From: Asparagopsis taxiformis
Lineage: Eukaryota > Rhodophyta > Florideophyceae > Bonnemaisoniales > Bonnemaisoniaceae
Length of the DNA: 64,000 nt
NCBI GenBank assembly: GCA_030407315.1
Contig: JALQPE010002693.1
Span: 1-64,000, forward strand
Reading direction: 5' to 3'
In this document: positions 33,011 through 45,859 of the stretch, in pieces
Layout of the letters: every line of letters starts with the position of its first letter
Position numbering within the stretch: position 1 is the stretch's first letter
Made by a program: the position numbers and the translations under genes
The notes under the pieces: generated by a model
What the model was told of the DNA's origin: nothing
Databases searched by the model: none
The model's input: only the letters and a program-made list of their open reading frames with translations

Positions 33011-36000
33011 TTGTACATGAACTATACTCACCCGCCATTCTCTGTTATACCAAAAGACATGGAAGAAGTAAATCTTTCTGCTCTTGTATCGCAAGGATCA
33101 TCACAAAGCCAGAGCTTGTCCTCTGCTCCGTCTGCAACGAAGCATAAAAGCGATGTGAGGGAACATTTTAACAAGATCGAGAATGGCGGAGATATGCTCA
33201 ATAAGTGTTTGATCTGTAATCAAACTTTCAACTCGCGAAAAGGAGTTAGTACACTGCGGAGACATGCAAAACGTAAGCATAAATTTCTTCTAGATGAAAC
33301 GCAAGCAAAATTTTCGACCGACAGATACATGCGCAGCGGAATAGTTACACCGCGAGCCGAGCTTGATGAACGATCTACTAAATTTCTCTGTCAATGGATT
33401 GTAGACTCTTGCATTCCATTCTCAATCGTAGAGAACAAAAAATTTGTTGCCTTATTGCAAAAACTGGACTCAAGATATTCAGTACCTTCAAGGCACAAAG
33501 TCAGACGGCGAATTGTTTCTGAATGCAAAGAAGCACGACAATACTTGACTTTGTGGGACACTGCGCCTTGCAGGGAGGCGCGAATGCAAACTAATTTGCA
33601 ATGAAAACAGCGAACGAGCTGGGTTAGTTCGCTGAGCGGTCGCGAGTGCGTACGGACGTGGCTGAAGGGTCGGGAACTAAGGTAACGGGCGCAGCGAGGG
33701 ATAGATCACGAAGGGTCGGCGCCAATCGTAACTTGAATTCACGGACACGTGTAGTAGCGCAGGGCGAAAGCAGGGACGCGAGCCCTTCGAACACGTGTAC
33801 GTCGGCGCGCGTACACGTCATCCTACACTAGTAGCGACACTGTTAGTGATAGTGTCAATACTAGTTTACTGTAGTAGAAGTACACGAAAAGTGTCAGTGT
33901 AGTGGGGAATTTGTAGGGACCACAAGGTCCACCCCACTGGTTGGCCGAGACCATCGGTCCTGGCCAACCGAGATCCGACTTTAACGTATTTAGTACGGTG
34001 ACTCACCACAACGGTTACAATAAAGTCAGCACTATTGTGGACCACATCCTATTCGCCTGGAAAGCGCCTTACAACCTCTCTTCAGCGCGCAGCCTCTCTC
34101 GCGAGAGTAGATCTGCGATTCCCAATCGTGTTCTGTTGCGCGTGAACCGCACAACACACCGCGACGCGCCGTGACGCCGAGTCACGGCTGTGCAGGTGAC
34201 TCCTACCGCGAGGTAGGAAGACCAGATCCGGTGCCGGCAGTTGCGCACCCCATCCGGTCCGACTCGCACAAGGAGATACTCCATTCGGAGGATTCGCGAG
34301 CCCAGCTAACCTTTTAGTTGGTTGGGGACGATGTAGTGCATCACGCCTTACACGTCTGGCACTTTGGATTTGGTCCAGCTCTATTCATTGGGATCTCACC
34401 GACAGCCTGTCCACAGCAAATTATCTATTCAAAACATTGTAATTTATTTTAGTTTAGCTATTTATTTGTATTTTTGTTCATTTTAGGATATTTCGGGGCC
34501 TGCGTCGGCCGGTGCCAACCCCAGCAGCCATATTTATACCAAGGGTATTTTCGACCCGTGGGATTGTAAATCACCCGGAAGTTGGCTGCTAGAGCGGTAC
34601 CCACCTTTTCTGCAGATTGCACTTCGTCTGTGACTGTGGCTCATTGCGCTTGGTGCGCTTCCGGACCCCGATAACAACCGTTGGTTCATCAGTGCGGTGA
34701 CCGCGGAAGTTCTCATTCCCCTTTTCTTCGTTTCTTTCTTCCGTTTCTTTCCCTTTTTACTTTCGTTTCGATATTTCGTTTCGTTTTTCTCACCCCTACT
34801 GGACTTCGGCCTACGACCGCCCACTTCTGCGCAAGCCTGTGGCCTTGTCGCGATACTGGCTCATCGGCTGTGGCGTTTCGGCACACCCCGTGGCCTACGG
34901 CCTACTAACCACCGAGCTCTGCTCTCCCCGTTCCGAGGTACCGGATCGGCGACTGGCAGTGGACTGTGGTCCCCTCTTTTCCAAAACAAGTCTTTGACTG
35001 CCCGAGTTTACACCCATCTAAGGCTCCGCCCTCGCGCAAGGTGTGCTCGGCTATCGGTACCTTACTTGCCGTCTTCATTTCTCTTTTCTCCCCTTTTGGC
35101 TCACATTGTGCCCAGTGAACCACTCCCCTTTCCTTCTGGGTTGACATCTGCCAAGTAGACCACAATTTCGGTAACTGCACTTCGCTGCTACCCTTTCGTT
35201 CTCTCGAGTTCCTCAGTAACCGAAACCGGATACTCCTGGAACTTGAAAAGTGACTGTATGTCTCAGATTCTAATAGAGTCTCCGGAACGGACTTACAACC
35301 CGTTACGAGAACACCGGAGATTCGACGCTCTACCACCTACCAGGACTAGGAGGATCTCGAACTGTCCTCACGCTGTGCCGAAGGAACCCCTCCTCCGGGC
35401 ATTGCACTACAGACGGCAGACCGAAATACTCCTGGTCGGAGGAATCTCGTGGAAGACCCGCTCTACCATTCTACCGACTTCTTAGTCGAAGGCCGTTGCA
35501 GGACTCGATCCTCGAGTATTACTCATTTTCCTCCATTCGGAATCCGGCTGATCACCGCCGATTGGAGATCATTTCTACAGCGTACTCGCTGGATCGGGGC
35601 TTTCCTCGTTTTCGCTTGTGCTACTCCGTTTCCGGAGAATTCTATCGCTTCGCAGAGAGAAATAAGTCCTACAGACTTCACTTTTAGCAAAAGTACCAAA
35701 CAAGATCGCGCTGACATGCGATGCCTGGTCATCAAGAGTATATAGGGGATACATGACTATAACGGCTCACTGGATTAACAATGAATGGGAATTGAAAAGC
35801 ATTGCTCTTGATTTCAAAAGATTCCCCACCCCGCACACAGGTGGGTCGGCTGCAACATTACTTACTGACTGAAGTTATCTGTGACTTCAGCATATATGGG
35901 AAAATTAGTTCTATTACAACCGATAATGGAAGAGATATTGTATCTGGGATACATCTTTTAAGAAATATGATGGAATCATCTCCGGATCACAGATCTTCTC

Positions 36001-37011
36001 CTCAATACGCGTTTCACTCGCGATGTGTTGAGAACGTTATAAACCTGGCTGTTAAAGATTCCTTCGAAGTTGTGCATGAACACTTTTCGGCAATACGAAC
36101 ATTGGTTTCGTCTATACGGTGTTCTACTAAACGTAGACTTATTTGAGGCGGTCAAAATTGAGTTAGGAATGAATGGGGCTCAACTACCATCTATAGATGT
36201 AGAAACGAGATGGTCCTCGACATATGAGATGCTCAAATGTGCTTACAAGTGACGTAATGTCTTGAACGCAGTAGCAAATCGTACAAGGGAGCTTCATGAA
36301 CGTGTTGTTGGTGAAGGAGAATGGGAAAACGCAAAGAAGATAGCTGATTTTCTAGAAACAGCAGGAAGTATCACCGAAAATCAATCGGGATCTTTGTATG
36401 TTACCCTCAGCGTGTGCGCTTTTGCGTTCAAAAAACTAATACAGAATTGTGCGAATGTTGTGGAATCTAATGATCCAGTACTGTCACAGATAGCTTCGGC
36501 AATGTTGAAGAAGCTGCAGAACTACAAGGAGCTAGCTTGTTCCGATACTGCCGATATTGCAAGAGTTCTAGACCCGAGATTTTCAAATGACATTCTAGTG
36601 GATGAATCGACGCTACGTCACTAATTGAAAATGGCCAGTGATGTTTGTACTACTGAAATTCCTGAAGAACATCATGCGAGAGAGGATTCAGTTTTTGAAA
36701 AGCTGTTGAGCGAATATAGACACCCTCTGTCAGGACCGTACGATGAACTAACACGATACATACAATGTACAACAATCGGGGAGATGTCCGTTGATCCATT
36801 GCTATGGTGGAAGACAAATGAATCATGTTTCCCCGCTATTGCAACTCTAGCCAAAGATGTGTTGTGTATACAGGCGTCCTCTGTGGCAAGTGAGAGTATA
36901 TTTTCTATTAGCGGTAATATAGTTTCAGAAAGTAGAACAGGTCTAGCAGATGATGCAATAACTTCCTGCGTGCTTCTGAACTCATGGAACAAGGTACTTT
37001 GCAGTAGGTAA
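33011..37011 (+). pseudogene. hAT-family transposase, broken and split by an LTR
   Basis: The first block (33011-33551) has a BED zinc finger (CLICNQTFNSRKGVSTLRRH). It continues into WIVDSCIPFSIVENKKF and stops exactly where a solo LTR begins. Past the LTR (35679 on) the frame resumes in register with KIALTCDAWSSR and TTDNGRDIV, two catalytic-site regions. It ends in the hAT dimerisation domain (DPLLWWKTNESCFPAIATLA, then SSVASESIFSISGNIVSE). Frameshifts lie near 35865 and 36120, and in-frame stops at 36250-36252 (TGA) and 36622-36624 (TAA). Joining the sequence across the single copy of GACTT restores the frame at the LTR junction. The gene is dead; the LTR came later than, or together with, its decay. 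Confidence 0.88.
33552..35673. mobile_element. Solo LTR (2,122 bp) inside the hAT transposase, GACTT duplication
   Basis: Begins TGTGGGACAC and ends GTCCTACA, with the direct repeat GACTT at 33547-33551 and 35674-35678. Inside are only non-coding sequence and short inverted repeats such as GTGGGG...CCCCAC near 33900-33940. No second copy of the left end was seen, so it looks like a single long LTR left by recombination rather than a complete element. Confidence 0.78.
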
Positions 37012-38164
37012 TCGTCAACTTGTATCGCATTTACAATAAAGATTACAGGTTGTCTAAATTGCAATTGAGTCGTTACGTTCGCTAACCGCCAGAAATTACG
37101 GTTCTGCAGTGGTTCCTGCGCTTCGGACCGGTCCAGTCCTATTTGGCCCCACCGCTGACTCGGTCCGGACAAAAAGGGCTCCGCTCGGAGAGTCCAACAG
37201 TCCACTGATATAATGGGGACTGTGCTGGCTGTTCTAGGTTGCTTTATTCCTCCTCGGTGTGGTCCTGGCAGGGGCTCGTAGCGTGCTTTGCGGTTCGATT
37301 CTATGTATTTGAGATATTTTTGAACCAGTCCGGGACTATGATCACCCCTAGCGACATGTCTTTGAGTTGGCGTCCTGACACTCCCCTGTCACCCAGGGGT
37401 GGGGAGCAGAAATGGTGTAAGCTGTTTGTTGCCTGCCTGTATTTGTAGAGGCGTTGTTGTAGCAGGTAGAAAATCCGCTAGAGCGGCAAACCACCCGACA
37501 GGTGTCCCGAGCCTCGGTAGAGGAAGTGGTAGAGCAGATGAACCTTATAGGTACCCGGCGGGTAGTCTCGTAAGAGAGAAGGTATCGCTACCCGGAGGGG
37601 GTTGTGCGATTATAGCGCTCACGCGAGATGCGTATTAATGGAACAAAGTGACGTAATCCGTCGAGCTGTTGGCAAACCCTAAGGTTTTCCTGGAGAGGGG
37701 TTGAACAATAGGTATGCGAACACTGTTCCAGTGGGTCGTAATTCCACTTGAGTTTACGTTACTCTAGAAACCGTGCCTACTGGCTATTCCAGTGGCATAT
37801 TTATACTAAGTCTACTGTAAGCTAGGGTTAGTGGTTAGGAATAAATATCCAGTTATTGACCAACCAGAGCCCAGTTAACGGCACTCGCCTACCCGCGAGG
37901 TTATTGCCAGTTAGGCTTACATTGTAATGTACAGCTGGTTACCTTAAGTTAGAAATTTGTCCCTTGTGGGGTCTTGGCCGGGGCCGATAGGCCCGAATAG
38001 GGTGTTTACAGCCTTGCGCTTGTCCCAATTACAGGAAACACGCCCAGTTGGCTGGTGCCTTGTGATTGGCACATCCCTTAAGTGGGCACCCAATAGGGAA
38101 GCGACACGACTCTGGTTGAGAGGACCGCCAGGCGGTATGACAGTTGTGAGTAGTTGGAATAGTG
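37012..38164. other. No recognisable gene; possible remains of LTR elements
   Basis: Contains TTGAGTTGGCGTCCTGACA near 37357, nearly repeated near 32587 (TTGAGTTAGCGTCCTGACA). These could be a shared primer-binding or LTR-junction segment, but no LTR pair was resolved. No ORF with motifs was found. Confidence 0.3.
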
Positions 38165-38614
38165 CTATGTAAGGGTTTTCGTGAATATATCGGCCAGCAT
38201 CTTCTGGGATGGTAAGCATCGTAGATTGATCCGGATAGATTGTACATTTTCCATTAGGTGGTGGTGACGAATGTCAATAAACTTGCGACGTTTTGTCGGC
38301 GCGGTGTTTTTCGCGATGGTTAGTGCGGATTTTGAGTTGATGTATGTGAGAATGGGCATGGCAGGGTGTATTCGTCTTAGTTCCTTGAGTAGATCGCCGA
38401 GCCAGTTAGTTTGGCGGACGGCTTCTGAAGCTACAATAGTTTCAGCCTCATATGTACTAGTCGCTACTAGAGACTGTCGTTGTGACGTCCAGTGTATTGG
38501 TGCACCGTGTAATGTGTGAACTGAGCCAGAGATGGACTTTCTGGGGGATGTGTCATTCGCGAAGTCGGAGTCTGAGTGTGAGATTACTGCTTCTTCCGTG
38601 GGCTTGCTGTGCAT
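38165..38614 (-). pseudogene. Ty1/copia RNase H fragment
   Basis: A 149-codon frame matches the C-terminal end of copia pol: SHSDSDFANDTSPRKSISG with the RNase H Asp, then WTSQRQSLVATSTYEAETIV, and IDIRHHHLMENV and ADIFTKTL near the end. Reverse transcriptase and integrase are absent upstream. It is a short remnant of a retroelement in minus orientation. Confidence 0.88.
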
Positions 38615-39420
38615 CTGGATGCCAGTATGTTTCGTGTTTTTCAGGAAGCGTACCAGTCTTTTGAGCAGTTTCTAGTCACAACATAAGCAAAAATAGAGAA
38701 TATTCCATGGAAAATGCCGTATCGTACAGTTGAACTAGTCACCATACTTTAGCGGAACGCCCATCCCCAACGTTTGGATAAGGCCCCATCGAAAAAAATG
38801 TAAAAAATCATGGGCTGAGACCAGCACGGCGATTTTGTTTTACAGTAGGCAGGAACCAAGCAGAACTATGGTGTGGCCGTGAGGTGATGGCTGAACCATG
38901 TACGGAAGGACACGTAGGGATGGAAATGAACCACGTCCATATATGAGCAGGACGGCGGGTTGACTAGAACGGGCCAAGTCACGCAGGCACGGACTGTTGG
39001 AATGGAACCAGTACTGTATATGGGTATAGTTAGATATGGGGTGCACCGTGACTGCGATATGTGGTGGAAGGTGCAGAGCGATTCGTAGAAATAAACTATA
39101 AAATATAATGGGCACACCGTGACGGTTCGGTGTCTGAAACCAGGCGTAAGCAGCACTCGCTGAATGGACGGTGACCAAAGTATGATTATTGTATTCATTG
39201 GAATAATTTCAGAGTAGGTGACTTTTTGCTTATGGGACGTGACCAAGCTTACTTGTGGAACTGGCCAAACGATAATCTGGGACCATTGACTGGGCATGTA
39301 CGGCCCAAGGCAAAGCGCGGTTAGTTTCCAAACTACAGTACTGTGTAAAGCCCGGATATATTCTATTATAACACCTGCTCGTGACACTGGTATTATTCCA
39401 CCGTGGAGCACTGTAATGGG
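38615..39420. other. No recognisable gene
   Basis: Several short minus-strand frames overlap, but none shows a family motif. They look like chance open frames in low-complexity DNA. Confidence 0.4.
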
Positions 39421-39600
39421 TACGGTTCACTTCCACTGGATGTAGTGGTTGTACCGTCGGGTTGGCGTGGACCATGTTCACTGGGTAGAGTAGTTGTACC
39501 GTCGGGTGGGCGTGGTCCATGTCCACTGGGTAGAGTGGTTGTACCGTCGAGTGGGCGTGGACCATGTCCACTGGGTAGAGTGGTTGCACCGGTGGGCGCT
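39421..39600 (-). repeat. 45 bp minisatellite, three full units
   Basis: Three units of exactly 45 bp start at 39450, 39495 and 39540, flanked by partial units on both sides. Because 45 is a multiple of 3, the minus strand stays open as a 15-residue peptide repeat (VQPLYPVDMVHAHST and variants). The surrounding minus frame (39718-39230) is open but has no other support, so a coding role is doubtful. Confidence 0.75.
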
Positions 39601-39949
39601 CTGGGTAGAAACTGAAAGGTAGAATGGGCGGCACATCGCACTTTTGCGGAGAAACTGCAGGACGGATAGGTCTGACTGAAACGATATCTAGGTAGAATGG
39701 AAATCGGCATAGGGACAATGAATTAGACTAGGTTGCAGCCAGTAGCGGGTACGCAAGATTTACGATATGGTGTAGTGGATATGGAATAGGTAAATGGGCA
39801 GCTAACGCCAAAAGTTTAACGACATGAAGATCATCTGTACACTGCACTACGGAACTATGAACTATGCCACCATGGCAGATACTAAACGGCAAAACACTAG
39901 CTCTACATAAAGTAACTACAAATACATATAGGCATAAAAAGAGAGATGA

Positions 39950-40240
39950 GGGGAAGCCAGAAATTTCTGTTGGCACCTGGGAGGAAAAGAATAGATGAAT
40001 CAATGGATAGTGCTAGGAATGTAACTTCATCAACGCTTGAAGCATGATTAGAAGCGAGAGAACATATCGTTGATAGTGGAGCCAGAGCTTGAGTAAGCGG
40101 ATTGTAGAGAACCCAGAAGCTTCTGTCTGCACATAGATGGAAAGAAGTGGATGACACAGTGGTTAGTGCTAGAAACGATATGACAAAAGCTCGATTAGAA
40201 GTGAGAAAACGTAGTAATGACAGTAGCCCTGGAGAAAGAC
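39950..40240. repeat. Diverged tandem duplication, ~155 bp period
   Basis: CCAGAAATTTCTG near 39957 and CCAGAAGCTTCTG near 40112 begin two related units. Each continues with TAGTGCTAG and GATTAGAAG words in the same order. No coding frame was seen. The plus strand here is purine-rich. Confidence 0.5.
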
Positions 40241-40717
40241 GAAACAGAAAGTAGGAAAGGCAGAAAAGTATGTTAGCAGAAGAACAACGAAGAACCGCAG
40301 AAAAAGAAAATGGGAGGAATGGATAAAAGACTAAATGGGCTGGAAAACCTTATCGTAGGATGAGGCCGCGGGGTGGAACCACATCCGTAGGGATGCGATT
40401 GCACACCGCGACTCCATCCTGCGTAGGTGGTGTACTCCATGCGACAGGCGATGAAGATGGCGCTTAGCGTGACGCAAGCCTTAAATACTGCTGCAGAGTG
40501 AGCCCAGAGGTCGCGTATTTCACTTGCGTAGTGAGAAAGCGCGCGCTTTTCGTACTGACAAATCAGAGACAAATCATCGATGATTCATGGACACGGCATG
40601 GACTCGAGATGGACACGTCATGAACTAGAACACTGGCGTGTAGCTGCACGCTTGTGAGCGGAAACGTGTATTGCAGGCTGAGTAGCCAATGATGAAAAAT
40701 TAGAAAAAATGACTAGT

Positions 40718-40825
40718 TACTGCAGTAAAAAGTGATCTAGGAAGATGCATTTGGTAGATCATTTTTTACTGCAGTAAGAAGTGATCTAGGAAGATGCATT
40801 TGGTAGATCACTTTTTACTGCAGCA
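40718..40825. repeat. Mini-hairpin element, two overlapping copies
   Basis: A ~54 bp unit with inverted ends CTGCAGTAAAAAGTGATCTA and TAGATCACTTTTTACTGCAG, spaced by GGAAGATGCATTTGG, is present twice, with the middle CTGCAG end shared. A related hairpin with CTCGAGTAAAAACCGATCTA arms sits at about 45899-45954. These may be members of a very small fold-back family. Confidence 0.6.
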
Positions 40826-41130
40826 AAAAAACTATTTTTCCGTTACTTTTATCGTGGTATGTTCCACCCTGATGAAGCTGGTTCAGGTTGACGGTAGTTC
40901 AACAAATGGATAAGGAAGCTGAAGGTAGACTGGGGAATAAATACGTCGGAAAAGGATAGGGAAGTCGTCTAGCGACAAACAGGTGCAAGTTTACGAGTGC
41001 GGAAAGGAATGAAGTCATATATTCGGCTGGAGAAGTACAAAAAGTAGTATCTGTAGAACAGGAATGAGTGAATCCAAGAAAAAGCATTCCGACAGGACGA
41101 ACCAAACCGAATACACAATTTCATAGATTT

Positions 41131-44100
41131 CTACGCTGTCCTTGGTGGATAACCATCCGCTCTGGTAATGAAAGGGAACGAACCTCCTTCTGTGAAAGAA
41201 GGACCACCGTGCGTTATCCCTCCTCTTCCACTCCTGTTGTCCACTTTGCAAAGTGACGGAGTGCAGTTGTGCAGCAAGGCAACCTTTCGAACCCCGGATG
41301 TAAGAGGGAGGAACCAGGAACCTGAATCCCTATTCACAGTAAAACTAGAATTATCGGAGTTATTCTTGGAAACACAATGTACAATTGCATACGATAGAGG
41401 ATTAATTCCGCCGGAAGATCTGTCCTTCGTAGAGAGATGAGGTAGGGCGTGTTCTTGTCCCGAAGCCGGTTCGAAGACAGTATCTACAGCCCAGAAGGAG
41501 GGTGAAGAAGTCTTCTGTAAGATCTTAGAATTTAGCAAATTCGAGTAGCAAGCTCGTACAACACACCCGGAAGCCATTTCATGACACTTGAAAAACTCTG
41601 TAGATGTACCATAGAATGGTGTGGAGCAAGCAGGGTGCATAGAAATAAGTCGAGCACCTTTGCAAAGTATTCCAAAAATGTGTAAAGTATCTGAATTGTG
41701 CCCACAGGTGAAGTCCTGCTGGGTTGATATGGAACGCACAGGAGACCAAAAGTAATATGAAAAAGGAGATGAGAAGCATGGGAGAGAAGACTTCCTGAGA
41801 TGTTCGAGAAGTGGGTCCTGCTGAAGATCATGTAGAGTGCTTGCTGGGATATCCTCCATCGATTTACAATGGTCGCGTCCGAACAAAACCCGGGGAAGGA
41901 ATCGTTTCGAGATATCTCGCTGAACGGGAGTTGGTGGCGCATTTGAAAAATTGTTGAGAGCCAGGTTGAGCCTTCCCTTCCAGTGGTTTCCAAGTGCAGC
42001 CACCATTGCATCCAACTGCCTGTCAGCACCTCCCGAACGTTCAAGTCCTCTTTTCATCTGTTGGTGGGTTGCTTCGAAGGAAAGTTCAGCCACCTGACGA
42101 GCATGGTTTAGTAGAGGAACCGTGTGTTCGAAAGCTTCAATGAGTCTATGCAAGTTTGGCTTATTGTCCAAAAGCTTCCTTGCCCTGAATCCCGTAGTCT
42201 TCTGTTCAACTTCATTTTGGTCGGCGTCAATTGCCACAGAGCCGTCTCCTTTCAGTTTTCTTTTCTTTGATGGTACCGTACTCCTTTTTCTCGGAGGAAC
42301 GGTTACGAGCAGGTTATCTACACGTTTTGCATAATCTTTCGAAAGCTGTTGCAATTTTCGAAAACGCTTAGCTGCCGATAGTCCGGTCGCGCTCTGTACT
42401 GACTCTATGCCGTCAATATCGACACGAGGTAGAAAATAAGTAGCTGCGGCGATTGAGGATAGCAATCGAACAAGTTCTAGGGAAAGTTCTCTTTGCTTCT
42501 CGGAAGCTCGGATAGACCTTGCTCCAGAGCCTTCTGAAGACTCCCCGGACTGGAAACTCAGAGCCAACCCAAAACAGTGATCTGCGACTAGAAGTAAAGC
42601 AAATCTGTCCGAGATACCCATTGCATTTGTTTCACCCGAGGTGAAGTTATATATACTCTTCTGGTTAGTGAGACCTAGGACGTGGAGGGCATCTACCATA
42701 AAACTTTCTGCCATCCTTCTACTACCATCACTAGGCAGGCACGAAAAACATTGCCCAGGGCATCCTTAGCAAGCCCTTGGAGGAGGTGGTTGATCCCAAT
42801 AAATGTGGAACGGTACGAATCAATAATAGCGGGAACAACAGGGATGCTCACAGAATCCATACCAAGGGGTGTGCCAGATGGAACGAGGCCTTTAGACCTA
42901 GTTTCATCAAGCAGTTGCTCTATAAGAAGAATTGGAGTTTCAGTAGCGCTTTGCACTTTCCTCATTCCCAGGTACTTCATGAAGCTCACCGTACTTTGTG
43001 ATGACTGAACTGCCTGAGTTCTCTCTGAAGTACGGAATAGAGAATCCGAACTAGAATGAAGACTGGTGTCGTACCCGAACTGTGAATGTTTTCCGTGTTT
43101 ACCTACTCTGACGAAGAAACACAAGTGGCATAGGCAATCTGCATTGTGTCCCATGACATCGAGAACATGGGAACATGCGGGATAGTCTGATACAAAACCG
43201 ACAAAGTCCAGGAAAATGATGCAATCGTTACCCTCTGGATCTACGTCATGGAAACCAGTCGTACATCCCTGGATTATGTCGCGAGAGATATGTCGAAGAA
43301 TATGGTTTGTACTTATACCGGGACCAGTGGCACCGATAATACGCACTGTAGAACTATTCCGGCGACAGTCCAGGGGCAGCCCCATGGGGATCATATAACA
43401 TCCTCCAGCACTACCACTCTTACCAGAGGCCTCATTGAAGTCATCGCAGTACAAAAGAAAAGGGTAGACATAGTATGTGGTGCCACAGTCGAGAACACCA
43501 CGGATACTTGTCGGAAGGCAGGAAAGGGTATTCGTGCCCTGACCCAATAAAATGACATTGTTAATCGCACGACTGCCACCGATATTAGTGTAAAGTCCTT
43601 CAGAATTGATGAAGAACATGAGTTTGCGAAATGGAGACGGGGGACCCGGAGAGCTGACTATAAGACCGACGATGAAAGTCTGCCCAGTAGTATACGTAAA
43701 GTTACATCCTGAAGCAGGAGATAAAAGTGTGAGATGATCTCCAGGTCGAGCGAATTGCTCAAAGGACTTTTTGCGGAGTACCAAACCAGGCCCGAAGGAG
43801 TGGGGAGAAACGGACTGCTGCTGATCAGAGGCCTTACTGTTGTTCACCCATGAAGAGGACGTGAAAGCCACGAAAGAATCTGAGTTGGAGGAAATTGATT
43901 TCTTCTGAAAGCAGGAGGCGGCTCTAGGGTCCAGATGGTTGGCTTGTTGACCAGTGGTAACTCGGACCTGGACAGTACCACCCCCGAAAGCAGTGATGGG
44001 TGTACCATCCATCTCCTCAGCACTGAGAGAGTGGTTTTGTCCTTTCACGAAGCGCTCTCTGAATTTCCCCAGATTCGACGTATATATGTTTCCATGTAGA

Positions 44101-45158
44101 GTTGGTACCCCATCAGATTCGAATGACTTGGAGGCTACGTTATGGCGCCAGGCAAGATCGAACAGTTCTGGAGTAGATATGTCTTCTCGGGCGTATTCAC
44201 TTGGTGGAACGATTAGTACTGGTGCAGTTTGGCCAGCGGTGTTCTGTTCAATCTTGCTTCTTCGCAAAATGGCCTGAGATGCCATACGTGCTGCACTGCG
44301 GTCTACATTAACGGGGAAATACACCGTTTCCGAACGCAACCAGGCGTTGAAGAATAGCCATGGTCTAACTTTTCGGGTGATCGTAGAATAATGAGGTAGC
44401 CCTTTCTGAACGTGCTTTTCAGTTGAACCCTTCCTTGCGAAATCGAACAAAACGCGATCTTCATTCAGATCTGCGGCAGTGCATTTCGTGGATCCGGTCA
44501 ACTTCGCTACTGCATACAGAGTTGTCCATTGCGTCATATATTGGCGGGCCTTGAGCGGATTCGAGGTATCCTCGATGAAAGGGGACGAGAGGAGAAGCTT
44601 CGATTGTGTCATTTCTTGTAGAAGAAGGTCTTCATCTTCATCTTCAGCACACACATCATTAAATTCTGGATGTGTATCATCTTCATCAATATGGCCAGGA
44701 TAATGTTCGGAACCTCCTCTTCTATCAGTTTCGACGTCATGAGTAGGCCCCCTGGTCGCGTTCTCGCTGCATGGCACGGAAACGACTTCATCTTCAACAG
44801 TACTTAAAACTTGATGACCTTCCGAAGCAGGGGGAACGATATATTGGATACCATCGCTGTCTGCGAAGGCAATGCTACCTTCCTGCGAAAGTAGGCCTTC
44901 GGGAGACATCGAAGTAGGAACTACTTCGGAGGGGCTTTCCAGGGGTAATCGCAGACTAGGCTCGGATCCTGGTGCAGTAGCGAGTGAGTCAAGGGATGAG
45001 GCAACTCGATCGACTTGAAAGGGTCTCGAGTCATCTTGCCGAAGTGCAAAAGGATCAGATACGGTTCTGGACGTCGAACGTCTAGATCGGTTATGGGGAT
45101 GCGGAACAGTGTTGTAACGAAGGCGCAGACCGGAATGGGGCTTCCTTGGTCTTCCCAT
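41131..45158 (-). pseudogene. CACTA/Plavaka-like (CMC) transposase in two frames
   Basis: From the ATG at 45158 an 821-codon frame runs to 42693. A second 527-codon frame, shifted by one register, overlaps its last 22 bases and runs to 41131. The first frame has an acidic N-terminus and then a catalytic-looking region: LLYCDDFNE, GCYMIPMGLP, and FLDFVGFVSDYPACSHVLDV followed by GHNADCLCHLC. This resembles the D...DxPA...G...CxxC arrangement of En/Spm-CACTA and Plavaka transposases. The second frame holds ELSFEATHQQMKRGLERSGG, which fits the last catalytic Glu region. The frame change near 42700 could be a frameshift, a sequencing error or two proteins. The last ~70 codons of the second frame lie in dispersed repeat copy B and are probably not transposase. 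Terminal repeats were not resolved. Confidence 0.65.
41140..41350 (-). repeat. Dispersed repeat, copy B (related to 10695-10910)
   Basis: The minus strand shares ordered landmarks with 10695-10910 (CTGGTTCCTCCCTCT, GGGGTTCGAAAG, GCACAACTGCACTC, GGTGGTCC, GGTTATCCACC). It lies at the 3' side of the CMC transposase frame and is followed on the minus strand by a pyrimidine-rich tract, as copy A is. It may be the shared end of one element family. Confidence 0.55.
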
Positions 45159-45859
45159 GAAGTGACAACTGGGAATCTGAAGGTGTTCTAAGATGGAAAT
45201 GGATTCAGAGACAGTGGATTATTTCGATTAGGACGAAATCGTTTGGTCAACCATAAGTTGAGGGCAGTCTGGTACTGAGTAGTCACTCACATAATACCGT
45301 TACAAGAGTTTTTCATATTACGTAATACGGTTCCGTAATACCTGAAGCGAACAGTAAAATTTTAATGTCGAATAGGATTCCTTTAATAGTACTCTATTCG
45401 ACATTCGCTGAACGGTGAGAAAGACATGTTGCGAGATGCTGAAATTTCGTAATTTTTGAGGTGTGAAAATTACTGGAATAAAAACTGAACTAGCTTCACC
45501 ACCTGTGTAAAGCACACCATTCCCAACGTGAGCGTCACACCGCACATGTAGTGTTATCGACCTATACTAGTTTTCCTCATGTCAACTCAGGTATTTATAA
45601 ATACCCATTATAATGGGACAGGGATGTAGAAGGAGGATAGCAGATTAGATTGGGATAGGAGAGAAATTACAGCGCTATGCGGCGTCGGTAGGCGGCATGG
45701 CAGTATGTATTGTGACCAACATTGATCGCAGGATATTCTTCTTGGCCGGAAAGGCGCTGTTTGGTGCATACCGTGAAAAATGAAGACGTAGAGAGTGGTG
45801 CAGTGGGTTTGGTAGCAAGCAGAAAGGCTGCCATGGTGGTCAGAACGGACGATTTGGGA
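45159..45859. other. Upstream region of the CMC gene; no gene seen
   Basis: Non-coding, AT-rich in part, with small inverted words such as TACGTAATACGG/CCGTAATA near 45335. Presumably contains the promoter and right end of the CMC element and the outer flank of E3, but no boundary was fixed. Confidence 0.3.

Noticed and set aside
33552..35673. Full-length LTR retrotransposon in the hAT gene
   Set aside because: No second LTR copy, no gag or pol motifs; better explained as a single long LTR.
39421..39600. Possible CRISPR array
   Set aside because: The units are contiguous 45 bp tandem repeats with no unique spacers, in a eukaryotic context. It is a minisatellite.
38840..39718. Coding genes on the minus strand (112, 181 and 162 codons)
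   Set aside because: They overlap in different frames, lack motifs and partly consist of the minisatellite.
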